From an uncultured Oscillospiraceae bacterium (GTDB lineage Bacteria; Bacillota; Clostridia; Oscillospirales; Acutalibacteraceae), in the NCBI GenBank assembly GCA_905193225.1, contig CAJJNV010000024.1:1-30869 (forward strand): 30,869 nt of DNA, written 5' to 3'. The notes below the pieces were generated by a model. The model was not told the DNA's origin and did not search any database. It was given only the letters and a program-made list of their open reading frames with translations. A program made the translations under genes and the position numbers. Every line of letters starts with the position of its first letter. Positions within the stretch are counted from its first letter, which is position 1. This document shows, piece by piece, positions 1-7,593 of this stretch.

Positions 1-763
1 CCGCTCCGAAGCCGTTCATGGAGTTGCAGTCGTTAAGCCATAGCTCGCCGTTTTCTATGTAGGGTTTGACGGCGTCGTCTTCAACCTTTCCCCCGCCGGC
101 ACATTCGGAAATAGCGTTTGCAAGGGCGGTTGCCATTGCGTCAAAGCATCTGTCGTAAATTTCGTTGTCGCTGTTATTACTGATAAATCCAAGCTCAATA
201 AGCGATCCTGCAATGCTCCTTTCCCAGCAGTTGCGGGTTATACGAAGGCCTATATCGCCGTCGTCGGGGTTACCGTCGGCCTTAACTCCGCGGTTTACCC
301 AGCCGGTTGCGGCAAGGGTTTTTTCCTGGAGTGCGGCGGCAAGTTTATATGCCTTTGAGTCGGTCGATTCCTTGAAATGATAATAATCTTCAAGACCGGT
401 GGCAGTCGCTCCGGCCGAGTTACGATGGAAGCTGACGAGATACTCGGCACCCCACGCGGCCGCCATGGGAACGCGGTCGCCGAGATCAACGGCCACATCG
501 GTGGTACGGGAATATCCCACGGAAAAGCCGATTTTCTCAAGCTTCGCGCCCACCGCAAGGGTTATTCGAAGATTATCGTCGGCCTCGTGGCGGTCACCGT
601 TTGTAGCACCGGGGTCGTTTCCGCCGTGTCCGGCGTCAAGCCATATCTTCGGAAGACTGTCTGCGCTTGCGGGAATACCGAGGCAGGCAGGGAAAAACGC
701 CGTCACAAGCATTAGCGAAAGCAACAGCACTATTGCTTTTCTAAAAACGCAATTACTTTTCAA
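1..763 (-). CDS. N-acetylmuramoyl-L-alanine amidase (Amidase_3), 3' end outside window
   Basis: This is a secreted peptidoglycan hydrolase of the zinc-dependent Amidase_3 family, which cuts the bond between N-acetylmuramic acid and L-alanine. The N-terminus is a signal peptide: a basic start, a Leu-rich core, and a likely cut after IPASA. The family motifs follow in order: DAGHGGNDPGA (first zinc His), an acidic residue in HEADDN, SFHRNSAG (second His, where relatives usually have SxHxN) and the IELGFISNNSDN segment carrying the catalytic Glu. The catalytic domain therefore looks complete. The frame is still open at base 1, so a further C-terminal domain may follow. I chose TTG at 763 because AGGAG lies nine bases upstream at 777-773; the first in-frame ATG falls inside the signal peptide. 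A promoter is at 799-827. Function is well supported; the extent is not. Confidence 0.88.
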   Translation of the reverse strand, partial: MKSNCVFRKAIVLLLSLMLVTAFFPACLGIPASADSLPKIWLDAGHGGNDPGATNGDRHEADDNLRITLAVGAKLEKIGFSVGYSRTTDVAVDLGDRVPMAAAWGAEYLVSFHRNSAGATATGLEDYYHFKESTDSKAYKLAAALQEKTLAATGWVNRGVKADGNPDDGDIGLRITRNCWERSIAGSLIELGFISNNSDNEIYDRCFDAMATALANAISECAGGGKVEDDAVKPYIENGELWLNDCNSMNGFGA

Positions 764-798
764 AAAAAACAACTCCTCTTAGTATTTATATCCAGTAT

Positions 799-827
799 AT
801 TATGGCATTTTTCGGCCAATTTGTCAA
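799..827 (-). promoter_or_regulatory. Sigma-A promoter for the amidase gene
   Basis: On the minus strand TTGACA (827-822) and CATAAT (804-799) are separated by 17 bases. This leaves a leader of about 25 bases before the AGGAG site and TTG start of the amidase. The rest of 828-966 is AT-rich and I see nothing else in it. Confidence 0.75.
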
Positions 828-966
828 GAATGATTTGAATGTTTTTTATTTTTTAGTTGTTTTAATCAAAGTACTATGCATACAAGAAAAAATATACAAT
901 TTGGTCTTGTTTGTATTAAAAAATCCATAGTGCCAAAAGTCATTATACGCTTAAGGCTCACGGCGC

Positions 967-1006
967 AAAAAAACGGGAGCAATAAGCCTTGTTGTTATTG
1001 CTCCCG
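967..1006 (-). terminator. Rho-independent terminator of the beta-helix/dockerin gene
   Basis: A perfect 12-bp inverted repeat (974-985 with 995-1006) encloses a 9-base loop. On the minus strand it is followed by seven Ts (973-967). It lies about 75 bases past the stop codon at 1082. Confidence 0.9.
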
Positions 1007-1081
1007 CTTTTACTGTTAAATTTAGATTATTAAGTGCCCGCAAGCAACATACGCTTGCTTTACAAATTGTTTTTGTATCCT

Positions 1082-4000
1082 TTAGGCTGTTTTTACCGAT
1101 TCTTTTAATATGAGCATGGCATCCACCGCCGAAACCTTGCCGTCGGTATTCATATCGCCGCGTTCGATCTGATCGCTTGTAAGCTCTGTTTTTCTTACCG
1201 AATACTGAAGGGCCATAAGCGCATCATGAACGGTGGTATCTCCGTCGTCGTCAATATCGCCGCTCGGTACGCTCGGGAGAGGCCGGTGTCTTACCACAAC
1301 TCGTATACAGTCGTATGCAATAAGGGTAACCTGATCGGTGGTGACCTCGGAATCGAGGGTTATGGAGGTGACATTTTTTATGTCGAAATTCTCGGTTGCG
1401 GTGGAATAGTCGATTTCGGGATTTATTTCCAGCCATCCTCCCACCGTGCCTTTAATGTTTTCAAGTCCCCTGACACTTACCGAGCCGTTGGCAGAACTTA
1501 AACGAATGGCCTTTAGATCGTCGGGATCAACAACATATATATACAGCTTTATCCGCTCGGCGCCGGTGAGATCCTTAGGTTCAAAGGTAAATGTTGAGCT
1601 GCAATTTCCCTTGCCCACAGCGGCAAAATATGCCTGTCCTTCGGGTGCTCCTACATTCCAAAGCTCACCTGAGATGCCGCTTGATGCCGACCAGCCGTCA
1701 AGCTGTTCGCAATCGGTTATGAGAATATCTTCAGTGGTTTTAAGATAACCCTTAAGGGCATTTTCGGCGGCTGCGAGCCTATCGAGGTCCTTTACCCTTA
1801 CCTTTTGTTCGGCAATGAGGCGGTTAAAAGCCTGCCGCGCTTCGGTTATCTGCTGTTTATGTCCTTCGGTAACATCGGCAGCATCGGGCAGAGCGGCAAT
1901 CTTTTCGTCCACCTTATTTACAGCCCTTAAAAGCACCGTTTCGTCGGTGGGCTCTTTGTGAATATATCCGCATTCTCTGTTTAAAAGACCCGGAAAATCC
2001 TTGATAATGGCATCGATTTTCTCGGAAATGGGGTCATATTCTTTGTTTTCGTAGTTCTGGACTATGGACGTATCATAGGTGATAATATTGTTTTCCACCG
2101 TTCCGTATTCGGCCGCCGTCGGATCGATTTTAAATTCGGCCGAGCAAAGCAGAATGTTGTCCTTAATCACATTGTTGACAGGATAGAAGAACTTATCTCC
2201 GTCGTCCCAAAGACCCTGTACCTCGGGAAAATGCTTGACATATTGGCCGCCTAAATATTTTTTGTCGGCCTGCCCGTCAAATCCGGCGGGATTGTTGCCC
2301 CATATGATGCCTCTGGCATCCAGATCTCCCGAATAGGGGGTCTCCTCGCCGTCTCCGCAGTTAATGAGAAGATTCTTTTCAAAAATATTGTCTCTTCCGC
2401 CGCCGAAAAGGAAGGCACGGTCGCAATTTATAAATTTATTTCCGTATACATTAAAGGAAGAACCGCAGTCGTCCTGATAAACGGCGCTGCAATATCCGCT
2501 TGTTGCATTTTCGGGGCGTTTAATATCTTGAAAGAGATTATATCTTATGATGTTTCCGCGGTTGAAATAGCTTCGGCCGGAATATATGGCGCCGGCATCG
2601 GAGGTTTCATAGCACACTTCATCAAAACTGTTGTTTTCAACCGTATGGTTGCACCCTTCGAGATAAACGGCAAGGTGGGGGGAGTTTGAAAAATCGTTGT
2701 AACAGATCCTGCCGCCCACACCGTAAAGAGACACTGCGGGAGAATATGTGCGGTTTTTAGCCGCCCAGAAGGAAAATTCGGAACCGTAAACCACATTCCC
2801 GGACGGGGTCATTGTTTCGATGTCTCCGCCGCTCATGGAAAGGCCGCCCGAGCCAAGGCCGTCAAAAAGCGCATCAATAACATGATTGTTATTACCTTCG
2901 ATGACCACAGCCGTACCGTACTGAATATCCGCAAATCCGCAGGAATCGAGGGTAAGACCGTTTGTTTCGGCCTTTATGGCAGAGCCGTTGTTAACACCGG
3001 AAAAAAGCGTTCCAAAGAAGGTTATGTTGTCTCCCGTTATCTCCACAAGATTTCCGTTATAAGTGTTTATAAAAAGTTCTGATTGGGCAGGAATTTCATC
3101 ATCATCGAGAGCAAAGTAAAGGTTTCTGTCCTTATCAAGGGCATAACTGAAGGAATCGGTGATCTGAGAAATGATGTTATAGAAATAGATTCGCTGACCG
3201 ACATTTATACCGTAATGGCTTTGCTTGGTCTTGTCCTCAATCACGCAGCCGTTGTCAAAATCGATGGTTGCGCCTGCAGTGTAATATGACCAGTCGTTCC
3301 CGGGATATCCGCCTATCCAGTAGGGTGTGCTGCCCATAATGTCGGCCCCGAGCTTTTTAAGATCCGACAGGCGTCCCTCGGTATCGTCTACCTTAAAGGA
3401 ATAGTCGCCGGTCTTTTCCTTAATGGTCAAAAAAGAGCCGTCCGAAGGATACTGAGACATCCTTAGATTTCTCTCTACTCTGTTTGTCGCTATCTTAAAA
3501 CTGATGGGGGTGCGGTTTGAAGGAATATCGGCAGGTTTCATATCGGGGCAAAGATTCCAGAGGTTTACGCTGTATAATTTTTCGGCCTCTGAGCGGTTTG
3601 CGAAGGAAGACAAAATTCTCTCGTCGGTAACCTTTGAAGCCGAGGAAAGAGAGTAAGGTTTATATGCCGTAATCTCGGGTACCTCATTCTCATATCCTAT
3701 ATATAAATCTCCCGAATCCCGCTCGTCCAGCGTAAAGGCTTCGGTGCGATAATATTTTCCTCCGCGCAAAACTACCGTTACGCTTCCGGCCGATGAGGCA
3801 CGGGCGGTATCTCTCGCCTTTTCAAGCGTCTTAAAGGGAGATGCGATGGTTCCCTTGCCGGAGTCGTTTCCGTCGGGAGAAACCACAACGCAGGTGATCT
3901 TACTGTACTCCGGGGTATAGCTTTCGTCCGCTCCTTTTTCAAGCTCATCGGGATAAACGATGCTTTCGGACATCTGATATGGAATTATCTCGTCGTCGTC

Positions 4001-4096
4001 CGCAAGTCTTGCAAAGGCTGAGATGCTCAAAAGAGAGGTTGCTAAAATCGAGACAGCCACTGCCGTCCAAAGAAATTTTAAAAAGCTTTTTTTCAT
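1082..4096 (-). CDS. Secreted parallel beta-helix protein with C-terminal type I dockerin
   Basis: This 1004-aa secreted protein begins with a signal peptide (about 1-29, MKKSFLKFLW...SISAFA). Residues about 68-140 match the opening of right-handed parallel beta-helix proteins (SPDGNDSGKGTIASPFKTL, then LRGGKYY and DERDSG), a pattern shared with GH141-like and related polysaccharide-active families. Repeated Asn/Gly-rich turns continue to about residue 690. A helical FIVAR-like stretch (about 700-775) and a beta-rich region resembling a carbohydrate-binding module follow. Residues 946-1004 form a type I dockerin with two calcium-binding loops (DIDDDGDTTVHDA and DMNTDGKVSAVDA). AAGGAG before the ATG supports the start. 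The dockerin implies attachment to a cohesin scaffold. The substrate is unknown, but a plant or host glycan is likely. It is transcribed alone between its promoter (4180-4208) and terminator. Confidence 0.85.
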   Translation of the reverse strand: MKKSFLKFLWTAVAVSILATSLLSISAFARLADDDEIIPYQMSESIVYPDELEKGADESYTPEYSKITCVVVSPDGNDSGKGTIASPFKTLEKARDTARASSAGSVTVVLRGGKYYRTEAFTLDERDSGDLYIGYENEVPEITAYKPYSLSSASKVTDERILSSFANRSEAEKLYSVNLWNLCPDMKPADIPSNRTPISFKIATNRVERNLRMSQYPSDGSFLTIKEKTGDYSFKVDDTEGRLSDLKKLGADIMGSTPYWIGGYPGNDWSYYTAGATIDFDNGCVIEDKTKQSHYGINVGQRIYFYNIISQITDSFSYALDKDRNLYFALDDDEIPAQSELFINTYNGNLVEITGDNITFFGTLFSGVNNGSAIKAETNGLTLDSCGFADIQYGTAVVIEGNNNHVIDALFDGLGSGGLSMSGGDIETMTPSGNVVYGSEFSFWAAKNRTYSPAVSLYGVGGRICYNDFSNSPHLAVYLEGCNHTVENNSFDEVCYETSDAGAIYSGRSYFNRGNIIRYNLFQDIKRPENATSGYCSAVYQDDCGSSFNVYGNKFINCDRAFLFGGGRDNIFEKNLLINCGDGEETPYSGDLDARGIIWGNNPAGFDGQADKKYLGGQYVKHFPEVQGLWDDGDKFFYPVNNVIKDNILLCSAEFKIDPTAAEYGTVENNIITYDTSIVQNYENKEYDPISEKIDAIIKDFPGLLNRECGYIHKEPTDETVLLRAVNKVDEKIAALPDAADVTEGHKQQITEARQAFNRLIAEQKVRVKDLDRLAAAENALKGYLKTTEDILITDCEQLDGWSASSGISGELWNVGAPEGQAYFAAVGKGNCSSTFTFEPKDLTGAERIKLYIYVVDPDDLKAIRLSSANGSVSVRGLENIKGTVGGWLEINPEIDYSTATENFDIKNVTSITLDSEVTTDQVTLIAYDCIRVVVRHRPLPSVPSGDIDDDGDTTVHDALMALQYSVRKTELTSDQIERGDMNTDGKVSAVDAMLILKESVKTA

Positions 4097-4179
4097 TTTA
4101 TTCTCCTTATATTATTTTTTAAACAGTGCACTTTACGGTTTTTCACCCTTTGCAGCAACACTACTTATTTTACAAAAAT

Positions 4180-4208
4180 ATCATACCATATATTATATCG
4201 ATTTTCAA
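4180..4208 (-). promoter_or_regulatory. Promoter for the beta-helix/dockerin gene
   Basis: TTGAAA (4208-4203) and TATGAT (4185-4180) are 17 bases apart on the minus strand, with TGG directly before the -10 (extended -10). The leader is about 75 bases and ends in an AAGGAG ribosome-binding site. Confidence 0.7.
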
Positions 4209-4254
4209 CAATAAATGTTAATCAACGACGCAGAGAAACACATAATGCTTAACG

Positions 4255-4322
4255 CTGCCGGGTGACGGACACAATACCGCACGGGACGGCAGCATACGAA
4301 ACAGTGCATTGTTCGAGCACCG
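4255..4322 (-). repeat. Degenerate relative of one end of the 275-bp repeat
   Basis: Read on the minus strand, this spacer contains CGAACA, then TGTTTCGT, then CCGTGCGGTATTG, in the same order and spacing as CGAACA, GGTTTCGC and CCGTGCGGCATCG near one end of the 275-bp element at 8838-9112. The match is partial and could be old decay or coincidence. No gene is visible in 4209-4396. Confidence 0.35.
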
Positions 4323-4396
4323 ATTGCGGTAAAGACGCCGAAAAAATCCGGCCTATTGCATTTCAAAAAAATTTTTAAAAAAATCATAAAACCCTC

Positions 4397-4425
4397 TTGA
4401 CAAACAAAAATCTGCGCAATATAAT
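4397..4425 (+). promoter_or_regulatory. Consensus sigma-A promoter of the cadC-cadA operon
   Basis: TTGACA (4397-4402), a 17-base spacer and TATAAT (4420-4425) match the vegetative consensus at every position. The expected transcription start (about 4432) touches the operator at 4434-4455, so repressor binding would block the start region. Confidence 0.92.
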
Positions 4426-4433
4426 AAAACCAA

Positions 4434-4455
4434 CATATGAACAATTATTCAAATG
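4434..4455. promoter_or_regulatory. SmtB/CadC-type operator
   Basis: The half-sites CATATGAA (4434-4441) and TTCAAATG (4448-4455) form an inverted repeat with one mismatch around a 6-base centre. ATGAACA...TTATTCA is the recognised core of operators bound by ArsR/SmtB metal sensors. Its place at the transcription start and just ahead of the cadC start indicates autoregulation. Confidence 0.82.
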
Positions 4456-4470
4456 AAAGGTTGTGCAAAT

Positions 4471-4833
4471 ATGATTAAGGATAACAATACGGACCTTTGC
4501 TCGGAACAATGTATTCACAAGGATGTTATCGAAAAGGTCAACGAAATAATGCCCGATGAGGACATCGTTTTCGACCTTGCCGAGCTTTTCAAGGTTTTCG
4601 GCGACAGCACACGGCTTAAAATTCTCTGCGTTTTGCTTGAATCGGAAATGTGCGTTTGCGACATTGCCGAGCTTCTCAATATGAGCTTTTCGGCCATCTC
4701 CCACCAACTGCGAGTGCTCAAGCAATCCAAGCTTGTCAAATTCCGCAGAGAAGGAAAAACCGTTATATATTCCCTTTCGGACGATCACGTCCGTTCGATA
4801 ATCGACCAGGGTCTTGAGCATATAGAAGAGTAG
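4471..4833 (+). CDS. cadC: CadC-type ArsR/SmtB family metal-responsive repressor
   Basis: A 120-aa winged-helix repressor that should release the operator at 4434-4455 when it binds Cd(II), Pb(II) or Zn(II). From memory of plasmid pI258 CadC, all eight metal ligands are present at a constant +3 offset. The alpha3N site corresponds to C10, C14, C61 and C63 (CVCDIAELL). The alpha5 site corresponds to D104, H106, H117 and E120, which is the last residue. The recognition helix is in SFSAISHQLRVLKQ. I chose ATG 4471 because GAAAGG lies ten bases upstream. The earlier in-frame ATG at 4453 has no ribosome-binding site and sits in the operator. Nine bases separate the stop from the ATPase start, so the two are an operon. 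Which metal is physiological cannot be read from sequence alone. Confidence 0.92.
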   Translation: MIKDNNTDLCSEQCIHKDVIEKVNEIMPDEDIVFDLAELFKVFGDSTRLKILCVLLESEMCVCDIAELLNMSFSAISHQLRVLKQSKLVKFRREGKTVIYSLSDDHVRSIIDQGLEHIEE

Positions 4834-4842
4834 GTGTTTTAA

Positions 4843-6702
4843 ATGGAAAAAGAACAAAAAATGTCCCTTGCGCGGATAGCCGCTTCGGCGGTGCTTTTGG
4901 GAGCGGCTTATCTTGTCAAAAGTCTCGTCGAGCTTTCGACCCTCCAGCTCATTCTCCTTTTTCTTATTCCCTATCTTGCGGCGGGATATGATGTGCTTAT
5001 CGGAGCGTTTAAGAACATCATAAAGGGTGAGGTTTTCGACGAAATGTTTTTAATGACCATCGCCACCGTCGGCGCCTTTTGTATCGGCGATTATCCCGAA
5101 GGTGTTTTTGTCATGATATTCTATCAGTTGGGTGAATTCTTTCAGGATTTTGCGGTGGATAAAAGCCGAGATTCCATTTCGGCACTTATGAAAATCTGTC
5201 CCGAGACGGCCAACCTTGAAACAAGCGACGGCCTCAAAACGGTTTCCCCGAAAAGCCTCAATGTGGGCGACATAATAGTGGTTAAGGCAGGAGAAAAGAT
5301 TCCTGTAAACGGCCGCATAATCGAAGGTGCCTCCTCCCTCGACACCTCTGCTCTCACCGGTGAATCGGTACCCAAGGAGGTATCGGGCGGCGATGAGGTG
5401 CTCGGCGGATGCATTAACATCAACGGTATTCTCCGAATTGAAGTAACAAAGATTTTTGCCGATTCGGCGGTCGCAAAAATTCTTGAAATGGTGGAAAATG
5501 CCACCGAAAAAAAAGGCAAGGCCGAAAAATTCATCACACGGTTTTCGAAGATATATACCCCCGCCGTGGTTATCGGCGCGGTCATTCTCGCCCTCCTTCC
5601 TCCCCTTATAACAGGTCAGCCCTTTGTTTCGTGGGTCAACCGTGCCCTCATTTTTTTGGTAATTTCCTGTCCCTGTGCGCTGGTCATCTCGGTTCCTCTT
5701 TCCTTCTTTGCCGGAATCGGCGGAGCGTCCAAACGGGGAATTCTCATAAAGGGTTCAACACATATCGAGGCTCTTTCCAAGACCTCTGCGGTGGTTTTCG
5801 ACAAAACCGGCACACTGACAAAGGGTCAGTTTACCGTCACCGCCGTTCATCCTCAGATTATTTCCGAAAGGGAGCTTGTTAAGATTGCCGCCTGCGCCGA
5901 GTATTTTTCCGATCATCCCGTTTCGGTCTCCATTAAAAACGCCTGCAAAGAGCCTGTCAACACCGAGGACATAAAAAATGTCGTTGAGATCGCCGGCAAG
6001 GGACTGAGTGCCGAAATAAACGGCCGCAAGGTGCTTGTGGGCAACGGAAAGCTTATGGAATCCGAGGGTATCGAATACCACAACTGCCACAAGCAGGGCA
6101 CCATCGTCCATGTGGCGGTAAACGGCAAGTATTTCGGACACATTGTTATTTCCGATGTGATCAAACCCGATTCAAAGCAGACCGTTTCCGACCTCCACGC
6201 AAGCGGAATCAAAACGGTTATGCTCACCGGCGACCGCAGGGAGGTTGCCGAAAAGGTCGGCAGCGAGCTTGGACTTGACGAGGTACATGCAGAGCTTCTT
6301 CCCGACGGAAAGGTTAAAGAGCTGTCGAACATTATGAGCAAAAGGCAGGGAGACCAAAAGGTTGCCTTTGTGGGCGACGGAATAAACGACGCCCCCGTGC
6401 TTACCTCCGCCGATGTGGGCATTGCAATGGGCGCATTCGGATCGGACGCCGCCATTGAAGCTGCCGACATTGTTCTTATGGACGACAAGCCCTCTAAAAT
6501 TCCTCTTGCCGTTAAGATATCCAAAAAGACTATGATGCTGGTCAAGCAAAACATTTTCTTTTCTCTGGTCATTAAGGCACTTATTCTCATACTTGGCGCC
6601 GTGGGAATCGCGAATATGTGGCTTGCCATTTTCGCCGATGTTGGCGTCGCCCTCATCGCCACCCTCAACGCCACAAGAGGCCTTCACACAAGCAATCTTT
6701 AA
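4843..6702 (+). CDS. cadA: P1B-type Cd/Zn/Pb-exporting ATPase
   Basis: A 619-aa membrane pump that uses ATP to export divalent soft metals. Motifs in order: TGE at 172-174 (actuator domain), CPC at 276-278 in a membrane helix, D320 in DKTGTLT (phosphorylated aspartate), HP at 358-359 (nucleotide binding, typical of heavy-metal pumps), and GDGIND at 511-516. The Lys in the FFSLVIKAL helix and the Asp in FADVG near the C-terminus are the extra residues of the Zn/Cd/Pb group, separating it from copper pumps. There is no N-terminal HMA domain with GMxCxxC; the protein goes from a short polar start straight into membrane segments. It is co-transcribed with cadC. The Shine-Dalgarno is weak (TAGGTG), which fits coupling to cadC translation. 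Confidence 0.93.
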   Translation: MEKEQKMSLARIAASAVLLGAAYLVKSLVELSTLQLILLFLIPYLAAGYDVLIGAFKNIIKGEVFDEMFLMTIATVGAFCIGDYPEGVFVMIFYQLGEFFQDFAVDKSRDSISALMKICPETANLETSDGLKTVSPKSLNVGDIIVVKAGEKIPVNGRIIEGASSLDTSALTGESVPKEVSGGDEVLGGCININGILRIEVTKIFADSAVAKILEMVENATEKKGKAEKFITRFSKIYTPAVVIGAVILALLPPLITGQPFVSWVNRALIFLVISCPCALVISVPLSFFAGIGGASKRGILIKGSTHIEALSKTSAVVFDKTGTLTKGQFTVTAVHPQIISERELVKIAACAEYFSDHPVSVSIKNACKEPVNTEDIKNVVEIAGKGLSAEINGRKVLVGNGKLMESEGIEYHNCHKQGTIVHVAVNGKYFGHIVISDVIKPDSKQTVSDLHASGIKTVMLTGDRREVAEKVGSELGLDEVHAELLPDGKVKELSNIMSKRQGDQKVAFVGDGINDAPVLTSADVGIAMGAFGSDAAIEAADIVLMDDKPSKIPLAVKISKKTMMLVKQNIFFSLVIKALILILGAVGIANMWLAIFADVGVALIATLNATRGLHTSNL

Positions 6703-6806
6703 GGCAAAGTCAGAGGCCTCCAAAGCGGTTGCAACGGTATTTTTTTAAGAAACCTTAATACGCAATAATTCACCTTTGGGGCTTAAACCCGCTGAATGCA
6801 CAAAAG

Positions 6807-6850
6807 AATCCCGCAGTTTCGGAAAAACCGTTACCGCGGGATTTTGTTTT
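6807..6850. terminator. Terminator after cadA, probably bidirectional
   Basis: AATCCCGC (6807-6814) pairs with GCGGGATT (6836-6843), with a further CGG/CCG pairing around an AAAAA loop. A T-rich run follows on the plus strand. On the minus strand the hairpin is also followed by T-rich sequence, so it may also end the plsY transcript (stop at 6962). Confidence 0.7.
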
Positions 6851-6961
6851 CTGATTTGCTTCTGTTTTGTTTTATGAAACGTGCTGTGCAGCACAGTAAA
6901 TGCACCTGTCTGCAAAGCCACGTTTAATTTACCGTATCGGCTATCAGATGCAGTGCAATAC

Positions 6962-7588
6962 CTATTTTTCAAAAAATCTTTTGTTTATAATAGGCAGTTT
7001 AACAAAGCTTTGCCCGCTCTCCCCTTCGGGTGAGAATTTATGCTTTATAAACACGACGGCCGAATTAACGGCGCAGCCTAAAGACACCGCTCCTGCCCTA
7101 AGCCACACAAATGACAGCACACCGAAGCACAAAAACACCACCATGGACCGTCTGCGGTTGGGATACACCCTGACGCACAGCGAAAAGAACAGATAAATCA
7201 CCGCCAAAAGCACAACCGGCTGCCAAAAGGGCAAAAGTCCAAGCAGCACCCCAAATGTGACGGTTATGGCCTTGCCTCCCCCGAAATTTCTGAAAACCGG
7301 GAAGGCGTGCCCGAGTACCGGCGCGATCATAACAAGGGCAAAAGCCGGGCTTTGAACATCGGTAATTTTTGCGGCGGCAAAAACCGGTATCGCGCCCTTT
7401 AAAAGGTCGCACAAAAGCGCGGGAACGCCCACAAGCGGTCCTGCAAGCCGAAAGCAGTTGAAGGCGCCGGGGTTTTTGTCGTCCGATCGCTTTGTTATGT
7501 CGATTTTTTTAAACCAAAGTGGAAAACAGTAACAGAACAAAACGCTGCCCGAAAGATAACCTAAAAATGAAAACAGCAAATAGTACAA
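6962..7588 (-). CDS. PlsY-like acyl-phosphate:glycerol-3-phosphate acyltransferase, divergent
   Basis: A 208-aa polytopic membrane protein of the PlsY family, which acylates glycerol-3-phosphate using acyl-phosphate, the first step of phospholipid synthesis in Gram-positive bacteria. The family loops are recognisable but altered. NPGAFNCFR stands where SGNxGATNxxR is usual, GHAFPVFRNFGGGKAITV has GGKA in place of GGKG, and the third motif reads VFIKHK rather than xxRHxxN. The usual start (a short polar residue, then YLLxxLxSYLLGS) is matched best from TTG 7588, which has GGGAG ten bases upstream (7603-7599). GTG at 7597 overlaps the upstream stop but lies too close to the ribosome-binding site. 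It overlaps the glycosyltransferase end by 1 base or abuts it, so the two are coupled. It could be a specialised paralogue rather than the main PlsY. Confidence 0.75.
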   Translation of the reverse strand: MYYLLFSFLGYLSGSVLFCYCFPLWFKKIDITKRSDDKNPGAFNCFRLAGPLVGVPALLCDLLKGAIPVFAAAKITDVQSPAFALVMIAPVLGHAFPVFRNFGGGKAITVTFGVLLGLLPFWQPVVLLAVIYLFFSLCVRVYPNRRRSMVVFLCFGVLSFVWLRAGAVSLGCAVNSAVVFIKHKFSPEGESGQSFVKLPIINKRFFEK

Positions 7589-7593
7589 GGCAC

